Source of the DNA: JADKAV01 sp963769435
GTDB lineage: Bacteria > Actinomycetota > Actinomycetes > S36-B12 > UBA10799
Reading direction: 5' to 3'
DNA length: 64,000 nucleotides
Assembly (NCBI GenBank): GCA_963769435.1
Contig: CAVYLN010000002.1
Coordinates: 1,364,001-1,428,000 of the forward strand
Shown here piece by piece: positions 10,418-18,822 of this stretch. Below the pieces are notes generated by a model. The model was not told the origin of the DNA. It ran no database searches and worked only from the letters and a program-made list of their open reading frames with translations. The position numbers and the translations under genes were made by a program. How positions within the stretch are numbered: position 1 is the stretch's first letter; every line of letters starts with the position of its first letter.

Positions 10418-10559
10418 ACCCGCATCGTGCCACGTCGGGCAGTAATCGCACTGGCAACAGGGCCAAACCCGCTCCAAGGCAAGGCTTCCTTGCGACTTCG
10501 GCTGGGGATCACCATGGCCGCTGATCGCTGGCAGGGAGTGCCGGCCCACCCCGCGCGAC

Positions 10560-10644
10560 GCAGAATGCAAAACCACATCCCGACACGCCGCATTCAGGCC
10601 TCTGGCGGCGGCGTGGCGACGACTTGACGTGCGGTGGTTTTGCA
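10560..10644. repeat. Palindromic word pair with GCAGAATGCAAAAC
   Basis: TGCAAAACCAC at 10566-10576 is perfectly inverted as GTGGTTTTGCA at 10634-10644. The left arm is preceded by GCAGAA, giving GCAGAATGCAAAAC (10560-10573). The same 14-mer occurs inverted at 39023-39036, also as one arm of an intergenic palindrome. The right arm is followed by GAATGC, so both arms carry a GCAGAATGC word. Confidence 0.7.
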
Positions 10645-10702
10645 GAATGCCTCACTGGCCCCCGACCCGTCTGCCCTGGTACACGCGAGGGAGGAGAACG
10701 CC

Positions 10703-10786
10703 CACGAGGTTGGAGAACGTGCACGAGGTTGGAGAACACACGCGTGCGTTCTCCAACGCCGTGCACAACCTCCAACCTCGTGCACG
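10703..10786. repeat. Composite inverted repeat, GAGGTTGGAGAAC family, copy 1
   Basis: The word CACGAGGTTGGAGAAC occurs directly at 10703-10718 and 10722-10737 and inverted to the right. Two mutually exclusive stems are possible. GTTGGAGAAC (10728-10737) pairs perfectly with GTTCTCCAAC (10748-10757), or GTGCACGAGGTTGGAG (10719-10734) pairs perfectly over 16 bp with 10770-10785. A second element built from the same words lies at 17496-17577. No T-run follows, so this is not a classical terminator, but its place between genes fits transcript ending or stabilisation. Confidence 0.8.
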
Positions 10787-10811
10787 CGGGGAGGTCTCCA
10801 ACCGCATACAG

Positions 10812-10845
10812 ACGCGGCGCGGTCCCCGAAGGGGCCGCGCCGCGT
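10812..10845 (-). terminator. Strong hairpin terminator after fba
   Basis: ACGCGGCGCGG (10812-10822) pairs perfectly with CCGCGCCGCGT (10835-10845). Inside the loop CCCC and GGGG can pair further across GAA. It begins 14 bp after the fba stop on the minus strand. There is no T-run, as is common for high-GC actinobacterial terminators. Confidence 0.8.
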
Positions 10846-10859
10846 CAGACGTACGTGAG

Positions 10860-11882
10860 TCAGGACATCTTCGTCCCGGCCGAGCGCAGATCCTCACAGG
10901 CGCGCTTCACACGGTCGGCCATCCCGACCTCGGCGGCCTTCCCGTAGGCGCGCGGGTCGTACTGCTTCTTGTTGCCGACCTCGCCGTCGACCTTCAGCAC
11001 GCCGTCGTAGTTCTTGAACATCCAGTCGGCGATGGGCCGGGTGAACGCGTATTGGGTGTCGGTGTCGACGTTCATCTTCACCACGCCGTAGTCCAGCGCC
11101 TCCCGGATCTCCTCCAGCAGAGAGCCGGAGCCACCGTGGAAGACGAGGTCGAAGGGCTTGTCCACGCCGTACTTCGCGCCGACGGCGTCCTGGATCTCCT
11201 TCAGAATGCTTGGCGTGAGCACCACGTTGCCCGGCTTGTAGACGCCGTGCACGTTGCCGAACGTCGCCGCCACCATGTAGCGGCCGCGCTCGCCGAGACC
11301 GAGTTTGGCGGCGGTGGCCAGGCCGTCCTCCGGAGTGGAGAACAACTTCGCGTCGTGGGTGGCCTCGATGCCGTCCTCTTCCCCGCCGACGACGCCGATC
11401 TCGAGTTCCATGATGATGTTCGCCTCATGGCACTTGTCGAGCATCTCCTCGGCGATGTCGAGGTTCTCCTCCAGCGGGATCGCCGAGCCGTCCCACATGT
11501 GGGACTGGAACAGCGGCAGTTTGCCGGCCTTGACCCGCTCGATCGAGATGTCGACCAGCGGACGCATGTAGCCATCGAGTTTCTGCATCGGGCAGTGGTC
11601 GGTGTGCAGTGCGACGTTGACCGGGTAGTCCTTGGCCACGACGTTCGCGAACTCGGCCAGCGCGACGGCGCCGGTGACCATGTCCTTGACCAACTGTCCG
11701 GAGGCGAACTCGGCGCCGCCCCACGAGAACTGGATGATGCCATCGCTTTCCGCCTCGGCGAAACCGCGCAGAGCGGCCACGATGGACTGCGATGACGTGA
11801 CGTTGATCGCCGGGTAGGCGAATTGACCGGCCTTGGCGCGGTCGAGCATTTCGGCATAAACCTCAGGGGTAGCAATCGGCAT
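10860..11882 (-). CDS. fba: Class II fructose-bisphosphate aldolase
   Basis: Zinc-dependent cleavage of fructose 1,6-bisphosphate to glyceraldehyde 3-phosphate and dihydroxyacetone phosphate in glycolysis and gluconeogenesis. The unbroken 340-residue protein has the family length and motifs: YPAINVTSSQSIVAALRGFA at the start, VALHTDHCP (zinc ligand and catalytic Asp), MELEIGVVGGEEDG, GNVHGVYKPGNV, the phosphate-binding VFHGGSGS and KMNVDTDTQYAFTRP. This is the long class IIA type seen in actinobacteria. Start ATG 11882 is the only reasonable one. The gene stands alone: a strong hairpin ends it and the SpoU methyltransferase gene diverges upstream with 121 bp between starts. Confidence 0.97.
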   Translation of the reverse strand: MPIATPEVYAEMLDRAKAGQFAYPAINVTSSQSIVAALRGFAEAESDGIIQFSWGGAEFASGQLVKDMVTGAVALAEFANVVAKDYPVNVALHTDHCPMQKLDGYMRPLVDISIERVKAGKLPLFQSHMWDGSAIPLEENLDIAEEMLDKCHEANIIMELEIGVVGGEEDGIEATHDAKLFSTPEDGLATAAKLGLGERGRYMVAATFGNVHGVYKPGNVVLTPSILKEIQDAVGAKYGVDKPFDLVFHGGSGSLLEEIREALDYGVVKMNVDTDTQYAFTRPIADWMFKNYDGVLKVDGEVGNKKQYDPRAYGKAAEVGMADRVKRACEDLRSAGTKMS

Positions 11883-12003
11883 GGCCCTACGCTATCGACT
11901 CGATTGTTCCGTGGCGAGTGGCAGGCCACCCAGGGAGACCGGGGCCTGGCCGCGACTCAACAGAAGGCGTCCGTCACCCGAGCCCGTGACTACCCTGTGA
12001 GGC

Positions 12004-12579
12004 ATGACTGTGGGCCCGCACCCGTTGCCGTGGCCGAACGACCCACGGCTCGATCCGGAACTGCTCGCAGAGGGTGACACCCGCAACGTCGAGGACCGTT
12101 TCCGCTACTGGCGACGGGATGCGATCATCGCCGAACTCGACAGGACCCGCAGCGGCCTGCACATCGCGATCGAGAACTTCCAGCACGACTTCAACATCGG
12201 GTCCGTGGTCCGCACCGCGAACGCCTTCAATGTCGCTGCGGTGCACATCGTCGGCCGCCGTCGATGGAACCGGCGAGGCGCGATGGTCACCGACCGCTAC
12301 CAGCATGTGCACCACCATCCGGACGCCTCCGGCATCGTCGCACTCGGACTGCCGATCCTGGGCATCGACAACGTCGAGGGCTCGCGTCCACTGGAGTCGG
12401 CACAACTGCCCCGGGAGTGTGTTCTGCTGTTCGGGCAGGAGGGACCCGGGATCAGCGAGGAATCACTGCGGCTGTGCGACGACGTGCTCCACATCACGCA
12501 GTACGGGTCAACACGGTCGATGAATGCAGGGGCCGCGGCCGCGATCGCGATGTTCGCCTGGGCGCTGCAGCACACCTAG
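12004..12579 (+). CDS. SpoU/TrmH-family RNA 2'-O-methyltransferase
   Basis: A SPOUT-fold, SAM-dependent RNA ribose methylase of 191 residues. Motif 1 is visible as IENFQHDFNIGSVVRTANAF. Motif 2 is CVLLFGQEGPGISEE and motif 3 is QYGSTRSMNAGAAAAIAMF, which together form the knot that binds SAM. It lacks the N-terminal substrate-binding extension of RlmB-type enzymes, so it is closer to TrmH/TrmL-type tRNA methylases; the target nucleotide is not decided. It starts at ATG 12004 with GTGAGG just upstream. The stop is only 3 bp from the convergent DedA stop, with no obvious terminator between. Confidence 0.88.
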   Translation: MTVGPHPLPWPNDPRLDPELLAEGDTRNVEDRFRYWRRDAIIAELDRTRSGLHIAIENFQHDFNIGSVVRTANAFNVAAVHIVGRRRWNRRGAMVTDRYQHVHHHPDASGIVALGLPILGIDNVEGSRPLESAQLPRECVLLFGQEGPGISEESLRLCDDVLHITQYGSTRSMNAGAAAAIAMFAWALQHT

Positions 12580-12582
12580 CGG

Positions 12583-13251
12583 CTACTTGGGGTCGGGGGC
12601 GCTCTCCGGATGGCCGGCCGCGGCCGCCTCCCGCTTGTGCTTGATGTACTCGTAGACGATGGGCAGCACGCTGACGACCACCACACCGATGAGGATCAGT
12701 TCGATGTGGTCCTTCACGAATGGCACGTTCCCCAGGGCGTAGCCCAACAACGTGACTCCGGCACCCCACAGAATCCCGCCGATCGCCGAGTAGATCATGT
12801 ACACCCGGAAGTCCATCCGGCCGATCCCGGCCATGGCCGTGATGAACGTGCGGACGATCGGGACGAACCGTGCCAGCACAATCGCCCGGGGTCCGTAGCG
12901 CTCGAAGAACTGGTGGGTCTTGTCCACGTACTCCTGCCGGAAGAATCTGGAGTCGGGCCGGTTGAACAACTTCGGCCCGGCCTTGTAACCGATCCAGTAG
13001 CCGGTGGCGTTCCCGATGACCGCGGCCAGCGCGAGCAGCAGCGCCGCCAGCCAGATGGGCGTGTCGATGGACTCCTGTGCGATGAACAGTCCGGTGATGA
13101 ACAGCAGGGAATCGCCAGGCAGGAAGAACCCGATCAACAGCCCGCACTCGGCGAAGATGATGAAGATCACGCCGATCAGCGCCAGCGGCCCCAGCCAGTT
13201 GAGGATGTTCTCCGGCTGCAGGAAGTCCAGCAGGGCCACACTGTGTGTCAT
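12583..13251 (-). CDS. DedA-family membrane protein
   Basis: An integral membrane protein of the DedA (SNARE-associated/VTT) family, members of which flip undecaprenyl phosphate or other lipids and support envelope homeostasis. The 222-residue protein shows FAECGLLIGFFLPGDSLLF at the re-entrant loop. It then has the family signature GNATGYWIGYKAGPKLF, followed by FFERYGPRAIVLARFVPIVR with its conserved arginines and a final helix near residues 185-205. The C-terminus is charged (KHKREAAAAGHPESAPDPK). ATG 13251 is preferred over upstream GTG options because the typical N-terminal helix begins there. It is divergent from pyrE, with 113 bp between starts. Confidence 0.9.
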   Translation of the reverse strand: MTHSVALLDFLQPENILNWLGPLALIGVIFIIFAECGLLIGFFLPGDSLLFITGLFIAQESIDTPIWLAALLLALAAVIGNATGYWIGYKAGPKLFNRPDSRFFRQEYVDKTHQFFERYGPRAIVLARFVPIVRTFITAMAGIGRMDFRVYMIYSAIGGILWGAGVTLLGYALGNVPFVKDHIELILIGVVVVSVLPIVYEYIKHKREAAAAGHPESAPDPK

Positions 13252-13364
13252 AGACACGACGGTACCCTGGGACACCGTCCCGCTCCGCGTCCAATGCGCT
13301 CCCACGCCTGCGTGCTCGCAGTATTCGGGCCCACCGACCGGCGCTGAGGACTAGCCTGACAAGC

Positions 13365-13892
13365 GTGAGCGCTCTGGAGCAGTTGAAGCAGCAGATCCTG
13401 GACAAGGCGGTCGTGCACGGCAAGGTCGTCCTGTCGTCGGGCATCGAGGCGGACTACTACGTCGACCTGCGGCGGGTGACCCTCGACCATGAGGCGGCTC
13501 CCCTCGTCGGCGCCGTCATGCGAGAGCTCACCGCGGACCTCCACTTCGATGCCGTGGGAGGTCTGACGCTGGGCGCCGACCCCGTGGCCACCGCGATGAT
13601 GCACGCGAAGGGCAGGCCGCTGGACGCGTTCGTCGTCCGCAAGGAGGGCAAGGCGCACGGCCTCCAGCGGCGGATCGAGGGCCCGGACGTCGCTGGCCGG
13701 CACGTCCTGGCCGTCGAGGACACCTCCACGACCGGCTCGAGTGTCCTGGCTGCCGTCGATGCGCTGCGGGAATCGGGCGCGGAGGTCGTGGCGGTGGCCG
13801 TCATCGTCGACCGCGGCGCCGGTGCGGCCGTGCGGGAGGCGGGCCTGGAATACCGCGCAGCGCTGAGCCTCGGCGACCTGGGTCTGGCCTGA
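13365..13892 (+). CDS. pyrE: Orotate phosphoribosyltransferase PyrE
   Basis: Transfers phosphoribose from PRPP to orotate, giving OMP in pyrimidine synthesis. The 175-residue protein is intact: KVVLSSGIEADYYVDLRRVT at the orotate end, the loop GLTLGADPVATAM, AFVVRKEGKAHGLQRRIEG, and the PRPP-binding motif HVLAVEDTSTTGSSVLAAVD. The GTG start at 13365 gives the usual family N-terminus (SALEQLKQQILDKAVVHGKV). No other pyrimidine genes are adjacent; upp (uracil salvage) is far to the right. It diverges from the DedA gene. Confidence 0.95.
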   Translation: MSALEQLKQQILDKAVVHGKVVLSSGIEADYYVDLRRVTLDHEAAPLVGAVMRELTADLHFDAVGGLTLGADPVATAMMHAKGRPLDAFVVRKEGKAHGLQRRIEGPDVAGRHVLAVEDTSTTGSSVLAAVDALRESGAEVVAVAVIVDRGAGAAVREAGLEYRAALSLGDLGLA

Positions 13893-13967
13893 GCAGACAG
13901 TCCCCGGCCACCGGATTTCGCGGCGCGCCGACTTCCGCGGGTTGCCGAACGCGGCGACGATGGAAAC

Positions 13968-14440
13968 GTGACCGACTTGACGATCGCGTTCCTCCCGCCT
14001 GTGCCCGGCTCGAGCAGTACTCATGGCGTGAGGTGGCTGCGGACGTGGCCGCCTACAACTACCCGGTGCGAATGATCAAGGAACTGCCCCCCGACTCGAT
14101 CGATGGGGAACTCGACCTCGCGGGCGCGTGGGTCGCCCACTGCGCGCTGCAATTGGCCGCCGAACAGGTGCGCACCCCGGCCCTTCTGGTCGCACACGGT
14201 GAGGCGGGGAAGTTGCTGACCGCGCTCGGCTTCTCACAGCGGGCCTCGAGGCGCCGCGTCGTCGGCTACGTGATCGTGGACGGAGAGTTGCCCAAGGCGG
14301 GCGTGACCGACTGGCCCGACGCACCTGTGACCTACATCGGCAGCCGACAATCCAGGCTGGCCGGACTGCGTGGATGGGAACTGCTGCCCGGCGATGACGT
14401 GGCTGCGGAGATCCGCCAGGTGGCGGCGGCCGCGGTGTGA
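13968..14440 (+). CDS. Small hydrolase-like protein of unknown function, probable frame break near the start
   Basis: From about 14000 the frame reads EQYSWREVAADVAAYNYPVR, then VAHCALQLAAEQVRTPALLVAHG, RVVGYVIVDGELPKAG and APVTYIGSRQSRLAGLRGWE, ending at 14440. The alternation of hydrophobic strands and helices, with AHG in a nucleophile-elbow-like place, suggests a shortened alpha/beta hydrolase, but a catalytic Ser is not evident and I do not assign a function. A GTG at 13968 opens MTDLTIAFLPP-type sequence in a different frame, and joining the two needs one indel near 14000. If there is no indel, the gene starts at GTG 14033 and has 135 residues. It lies 75 bp after pyrE on the same strand. 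Confidence 0.6.
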
Positions 14441-14474
14441 ACGAGCGCCGCCCAGGAAGCAGCGGTGCACGGGC

Positions 14475-15496
14475 CTACGTCTGTGCGGCCGCGATGAGCC
14501 TGCGTTCCACCTCCGGGTCGATGCCGTAAACGGAGGCACGCGACGTTGGCGTCCAATCCGGGCCTTCCTCCTGCAACCACTGCCAGGTCTCGGCCACTGT
14601 GTCGTGCAGGGGACGCGGGGAGAACCCGAAGTCGAACGCGGCCTGCCCGTCGACCGACCACAGCCCCTTGACACCGGGGTCGTCCGGCGACCACAACGGC
14701 AATCCGCGCCACGGTGTGACGCCAGCGGCCAGCAGCGCCTCGTCGGGGATGAAGACGGGCTCGCCGCCCGTGACGTCGGCGATCGCCCCCGCGAAGTCGC
14801 CCCAGGTGTACTCGCCCGGCCGGGTGACGACGTCGTACTGCCCGGGTCGCCCGGTCTCCGCGCACGTCAGCACGAAGTCGGCGAGGTCCCGGACATCGAC
14901 GTACTGGAAATCCTGCTCCGGCCGCCCGCCCACGACGAAGCCGTCGCCCTTCGGGCGGCCCGCCGCAGATAGTCCGGAAGCCGGCCCAGGTCCTCATGGG
15001 GGCCGAGCACGACCCCGGGGCGCACGACCAGGGTGTTGATCTCACCGAAGATGGTCTCGACGGCTCGCTCCACCCCCGCCTTCAGCCGTCCGTAGATCGC
15101 CACGTCGTCACTGGGGCCCTGGGTGATCCCGGTGTCGTAGGTCGGTGAGGACGCCTCCACCGGCTCGGCGGGCCACTGGCTGTGGGCGGTCACGGTGGAC
15201 ACCACGGCGTAGCTGGGAGCCACATCCTTGAGGATGCGGGCACTCATCAACGCGTGCGAGGGCGCGTAGCAGGCAGGGTCGATGATGATGTCTGCCCCAC
15301 CCCGCTCATCGATGAGTTTGCCCAGATCCCGAAGGTCCGAGATCATCGTCCGGTCACCGCGGACCGCCAGGGCACCTGCCGGAGGGGGGCCACTGCGACC
15401 GCGGTTGAACACGACGACGTCGTACCCGCGTTTGTGTGCCGCGCTGCAGATGGCCCTGCCCACGAACCTGGTCCCGCCCAGAACGACCAAGCGCAT
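14475..15496 (-). CDS. NAD-dependent epimerase/dehydratase family protein, one frame break
   Basis: Extended short-chain dehydrogenase fold. The N-terminus MRLVVLGGTRFVGRAICSAA holds the GxxGxxG NAD(P) site, later YGRLKAGVERAV supplies a YxxxK catalytic pair, and TLVVRPGVVLGPHED follows. Near 14958 the frame changes, and the C-terminal part continues DFQYVDVRDLADFVLTCAET, then VTRPGEYTWGDFAGAIADV and GFSPRPLHDTVAETWQWLQEE. Corrected length is about 340 residues. This subtype resembles the sugar-nucleotide or mycofactocin-era reductases of actinobacteria annotated only as NAD-dependent epimerases; the substrate is unknown. Its ATG at 15496 overlaps the stop of the upstream SDR gene (TGATG), so the pair is translationally coupled. 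Confidence 0.82.
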
Positions 15497-16224
15497 CAGC
15501 GATCCTCCATCCGGCCCGAGACCGACCGCAGGATGCTGCGCGGCGTGTGGCGGGCAGCCCTCGCGACCGAACTGTACCGGCGACTCGGAACCGACAGGAC
15601 CGATCCTCGTTCACAGTCCCGGACGCCCTGCTGAGCCACTCTGCGAGCGTCCAGCCACGCCCATCGGGGTGCGGTCACCGTCATCTCGGCACGTTCGTGG
15701 AACTCGGTGCGGGTCAAGCCGGGGCACAGCGCAGTGACATGGATGTCGTTCGGGGTCGTTGCGGCCAGACCTTCGGTGAACGTGGTGACCCACGCCTTCG
15801 CCGCGGAGTAGGTACCCAGGGGGAGCCAGCCCGCGACACTGGAGACGTTCAGGATCCGGCCGCGATCCTTGGCGAGCATCCCCGGCAGGGCGGCGTGCGT
15901 CAGCCGCATGACCGCGACCACCAGCACGTCGAGCAGTGCCTGCTCCTGATCCACCGCCGACTCGGCGAAACTCTGCGTGAATCCGTACCCCGCGTTGTTC
16001 ACCAGCCAATCGACATCGCGAGCGGCGTCCTCGACGCGCGCCAACTGGTCACGATCGGACAGGTCGGCGGCGATCACACGGCAGTCCCCGAGTTCCTCGG
16101 CGAGTTCGTTCAGCCTGTCCTCGTCACGGGCCACCAGGATCAGCTGGTGGCCCTGCAGCGCCAACTCGACTGCTATCTCCCGGCCGATACCCGCCGTGGG
16201 TCCGGTCACCAATGCAACACTCAC
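15496..16224 (-). CDS. Short-chain dehydrogenase/reductase
   Basis: A classical SDR of 242 residues using NAD(P)H. Visible motifs are the cofactor loop VTGPTAGIGREIAVELA, LVNNAGYGFT, the catalytic Ser in ILNVSSVAGW and YSAAKAWVTTFTEGLA with the Tyr-Lys pair, followed by ALCPGLTRTEF. The cofactor loop is TGPTAGIG rather than the usual TGASSGIG. The open frame extends upstream to 16296, but the SDR fold begins right after the GTG at 16224, which I take as the start. Its end shares one base with the next gene. The aminotransferase gene diverges 60 bp away. Substrate unknown. Confidence 0.87.
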   Translation of the reverse strand: MSVALVTGPTAGIGREIAVELALQGHQLILVARDEDRLNELAEELGDCRVIAADLSDRDQLARVEDAARDVDWLVNNAGYGFTQSFAESAVDQEQALLDVLVVAVMRLTHAALPGMLAKDRGRILNVSSVAGWLPLGTYSAAKAWVTTFTEGLAATTPNDIHVTALCPGLTRTEFHERAEMTVTAPRWAWLDARRVAQQGVRDCERGSVLSVPSRRYSSVARAARHTPRSILRSVSGRMEDR

Positions 16225-16284
16225 GGTTGGGAATCTTCCTCCCCCCATGGGACTCATGCCAATCGGGGCCGCGAGAATCTGCAC

Positions 16285-17449
16285 ATGTCCGATCATCTGG
16301 TTGCCAGGATGCGCCCGTACCAGCGCACGATATTCGGCGAGATGTCCGCGCTCGCAACCGAACTCGGGGCGGTGAACCTGGGCCAGGGATTCCCGGACAG
16401 CGGTGGTCCGTCACAGGTACGCGAGGCAGCGCTGGCCGCGATTCACGACGGCATCGGCGACCAGTACCCGCCAGCACACGGACTTCCGGATCTGCGTCGA
16501 GGCCATCGCCGAACACCAGGCCCGCTTCTACGGTCTGCACGTCGATCCACGCGACGGGGTGGTTGTGGCCACCGGCGCGTCGGAGGCGATCGCGGCAACA
16601 GTGCTGGCACTGGTGGAACCGGGCCAGGACGTGATGGTGCTGGACCCCTATTTCGACCTCTACCCGGCCGTGATCGCTCTGGCGGGAGCGAACCGGATCG
16701 CCGTTCCGCTGTCCGGTGACACCCTGCGGCCCGACGTGTCCGCGATGCGGGCAGCGGTCACCCCGAACACGCGGATGCTTCTGCTCAACAGCCCCCACAA
16801 CCCGACCGGTGTCGTCTTCACCCATGACGAACTCGCAGAGTTGGCCGCCTTTGCGTGCGAGCACGACCTGCTGGTGCTGGCCGACGAGGCCTACGAACAC
16901 CTGTGGTTCGACGACAATCCTCACGAGCCGATCGCCACGCTGCCCGGGATGTGGGACCGCACGGTCACCATCGGGTCCGGCGGCAAGTCCTTCTCCTTCA
17001 CCGGGTGGAAGGTCGGTTGGGCGAGCGGTCCGCCCGAGCTGATCTCGGCTGTACGGGTGGTGCGCCAGCATCTCTCCTACGTCTCGAGCGGCCCGTTCCA
17101 GCCCGCCATTGCGACCGGGCTGCGCCTGCCCGACGCCTACTTCGAGGACTTCCGCGCCGATCTGGCCGCCAAGCGCGATCGACTCTGCGATGGCCTGGAC
17201 GCCTTGGGGCTGCGTGTCATCGAGCCGCAAGGCACCTATTTCGCGAGCACCGATGTCCGGCCCCTCGGCTTCGCCGACGGCCAGGAGTTCTGCCGCCGCG
17301 CACCGGATGAGGCCGGCGTGGTCGCGATCCCGCAATCCGCGCTCAGCGACCACCCCGAGACGACCGCACCGTACGTGCGCTGGGCCTTCTGCAAGCAACC
17401 CGAGGTCCTCGACGAGGCTCTTTCCCGCCTGCGGGGCTGGTGCGGCTGA
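16285..17449 (+). CDS. PLP-dependent class I/II aminotransferase, one frame break
   Basis: Fold-type I aminotransferase of about 388 residues, in the group of methionine/kynurenine aminotransferases (YbdL, KAT) and DapC-type N-succinyldiaminopimelate aminotransferases. From ATG 16285 it reads MSDHLVARMRPYQRTIFGEM then LGQGFPDSGGP. After a frame change near 16500 it reads AIAEHQARFYG, VVVATGASEAIAATVLAL, LLNSPHNPTGVVFTHDEL, LADEAYEHLWFDD and the PLP-lysine motif GSGGKSFSFTGWKVGWA. The C-terminus has the conserved carboxylate-binding Arg in YVRWAFCK. GxGFPD and NPHNPTG favour the KAT/YbdL/DapC clade. It is divergent from the SDR gene and followed by an intergenic inverted repeat. Confidence 0.87.
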
Positions 17450-17495
17450 GGCGCGGGAGCGCGACAGCCTGCCCGGCCGGCACGCCCCACATGGC

Positions 17496-17577
17496 CACGA
17501 GGTTGGAGGTTGTGCATGAGGTTGGAGAACGCACGCGTGTCTTCTCCAACCTCGTGGATGTTCTCCAACCTCGTTGC
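17496..17577. repeat. Composite inverted repeat, GAGGTTGGAGAAC family, copy 2
   Basis: CACGAGGTTGGAG and ATGAGGTTGGAGAAC are followed by two inverted copies. GAGGTTGGAGAA (17518-17529) pairs perfectly over 12 bp with TTCTCCAACCTC (17542-17553), and a second TTCTCCAACCTCGT ends the element. The core GAGGTTGGAGAAC, then CACGCGTG in the loop, then TTCTCCAAC is shared with the element at 10703-10786. It lies 46 bp after the aminotransferase stop. Confidence 0.8.
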
Positions 17578-17642
17578 CAGGGGGACGTGACCAAGCGCCG
17601 GAACCACCACCGTGGTTGACGCCGGCACGAACCTGGCCCGAT

Positions 17643-17676
17643 ATTGTATGCAATTCAGCAGGAATTGAATACACAA
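17643..17676 (+). promoter_or_regulatory. Candidate GntR operator before the CoA-transferase operon
   Basis: TTGTATGCAATTC (17644-17656) is inverted with one mismatch and a 2-nt insertion as GAATTGAATACACAA (17662-17676). The left arm itself contains the palindrome ATTG-TATG-CAAT. AT-rich palindromes of this kind are typical binding sites of FCD-type GntR regulators, and such a regulator is encoded in this operon. It lies just before the AAGGAG ribosome site of the first gene. This is inference from position and symmetry. Confidence 0.5.
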
Positions 17677-17687
17677 GGAGCCTCCAC

Positions 17688-18822
17688 GTGCCCGGTGCCC
17701 TCGACGGCGTACTCGTCGCGGACTTCACGCGCGTGCTCGCCGGACCGTACGCCACGATGCTGCTCGCAGATCTCGGCGCAACCGTGGTCAAGGTGGAACG
17801 GCCCGGCAGCGGAGATGACACACGGGCGTGGGGTCCGCCCTTCGACGGCGATGGGCAGTCCACGTACTTCCAGTCGGTGAACCGGAACAAGCTCTCGATC
17901 GCTCTGGACCTGCGCTCCCCCGACGACCTGGCTCATCGCCCACGACCTGGCACGTGGCGCGGACATCATGGCCCAGAACCACAAACCGGGATCGTTGCGA
18001 CGGTTCGGGCTGGACTACGAGACGGTGCGGGCCAGCAACCCGGGAATCGTCTACTGCTCGATCACCGGATTCGGTTCCGGCGACGGCCGGGACCTGCCGG
18101 GCTACGACCTCCTGGTGCAGGCGATGGGCGGACTGATGAGCATCACCGGCACCGATGAACCGACCAAGGCCGGCGTGGCCGTGGTCGACGTTCTGACCGG
18201 GCTGCACAGCGCCGTCGCGATGCTGGCCGCTCTTCGTCACAAGGAGCGGACCGGGCAAGGACAACACCTCGAGATCAGCCTGCTCGGCTCGCTGCTCTCC
18301 TCGTTGGTCAACCAGTCGAGCGCCTTCGTATCAGCAGGAGTCGTACCGGGCCTGCTCGGGAATGCCCACCCCTCGATCGCCCCCTATGAGGTGTACCGGA
18401 CCGCCGATCGCCCGATGGTGATCGCGGTCGGCAATGACGGACAGTTCGAGCGGCTCGCGAATGCCATCGGAGCACCGGGACTGACACAGGACCCGCGGTA
18501 CCTGAGCAATGCCGACCGGGTGGCCCACCGGGCTGCACTGAAGAACGACCTCGAGCGCCGACTCACACAGGCCGGTGCAGACCATTGGCAGCAGGAACTC
18601 ACCGCCGTCGGGGTGCCGTGCGGTCCCATCAACTCCATCGCGCAGGCGTTCGCGCTGGCCGACGACCTGGGCTTGGCACCGACAGTCGAGGTCGAGGGCG
18701 TGCAGCAGGTCGTGAACCCCGTCACCTACGCCAGCACCCCGGCCAGCTACCGGTCCCCTCCGCCCGAGGTCGATGCGGACCGGGAACGGGTGTTGTCACT
18801 GCTGCGGGCCAGGTCACGATGA
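17688..18822 (+). CDS. CaiB/BaiF-type (family III) CoA-transferase, one frame break
   Basis: Family III CoA-transferases move CoA between carboxylic acids through an aspartyl-CoA anhydride. The start GALDGVLVADFTRVLAGPYA and ATVVKVERPGSGDDTRAWGPP are the family N-terminus. After a break near 17930 the protein continues GADIMAQNHKPGSLRRFGLD, SITGFGSGDGRDLPGYDLLV (catalytic Asp in GYD) and GQGQHLEISLLGSLLSSLVN, ending at 18822. Start GTG 17688 has AAGGAG 7 nt before it. It is followed with ATGA overlap by a GntR regulator and then a glutaryl-CoA-dehydrogenase-like gene, so succinyl-CoA:glutarate CoA-transferase is the most likely role (inferred from context). Confidence 0.88.

Larger units (their letters stand above)
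10418..10859. other. 442-bp intergenic space packed with inverted repeats
   Basis: This space lies between the fba stop and the PNPOx-fold gene, both on the minus strand. It holds no convincing gene. From left to right it carries a palindromic word pair (10560-10644), a composite element of repeated GAGGTTGGAGAAC words (10703-10786) and the fba terminator (10812-10845). A promoter for the PNPOx-fold gene should lie in 10418-10550 but I see no clear boxes. Confidence 0.6.
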
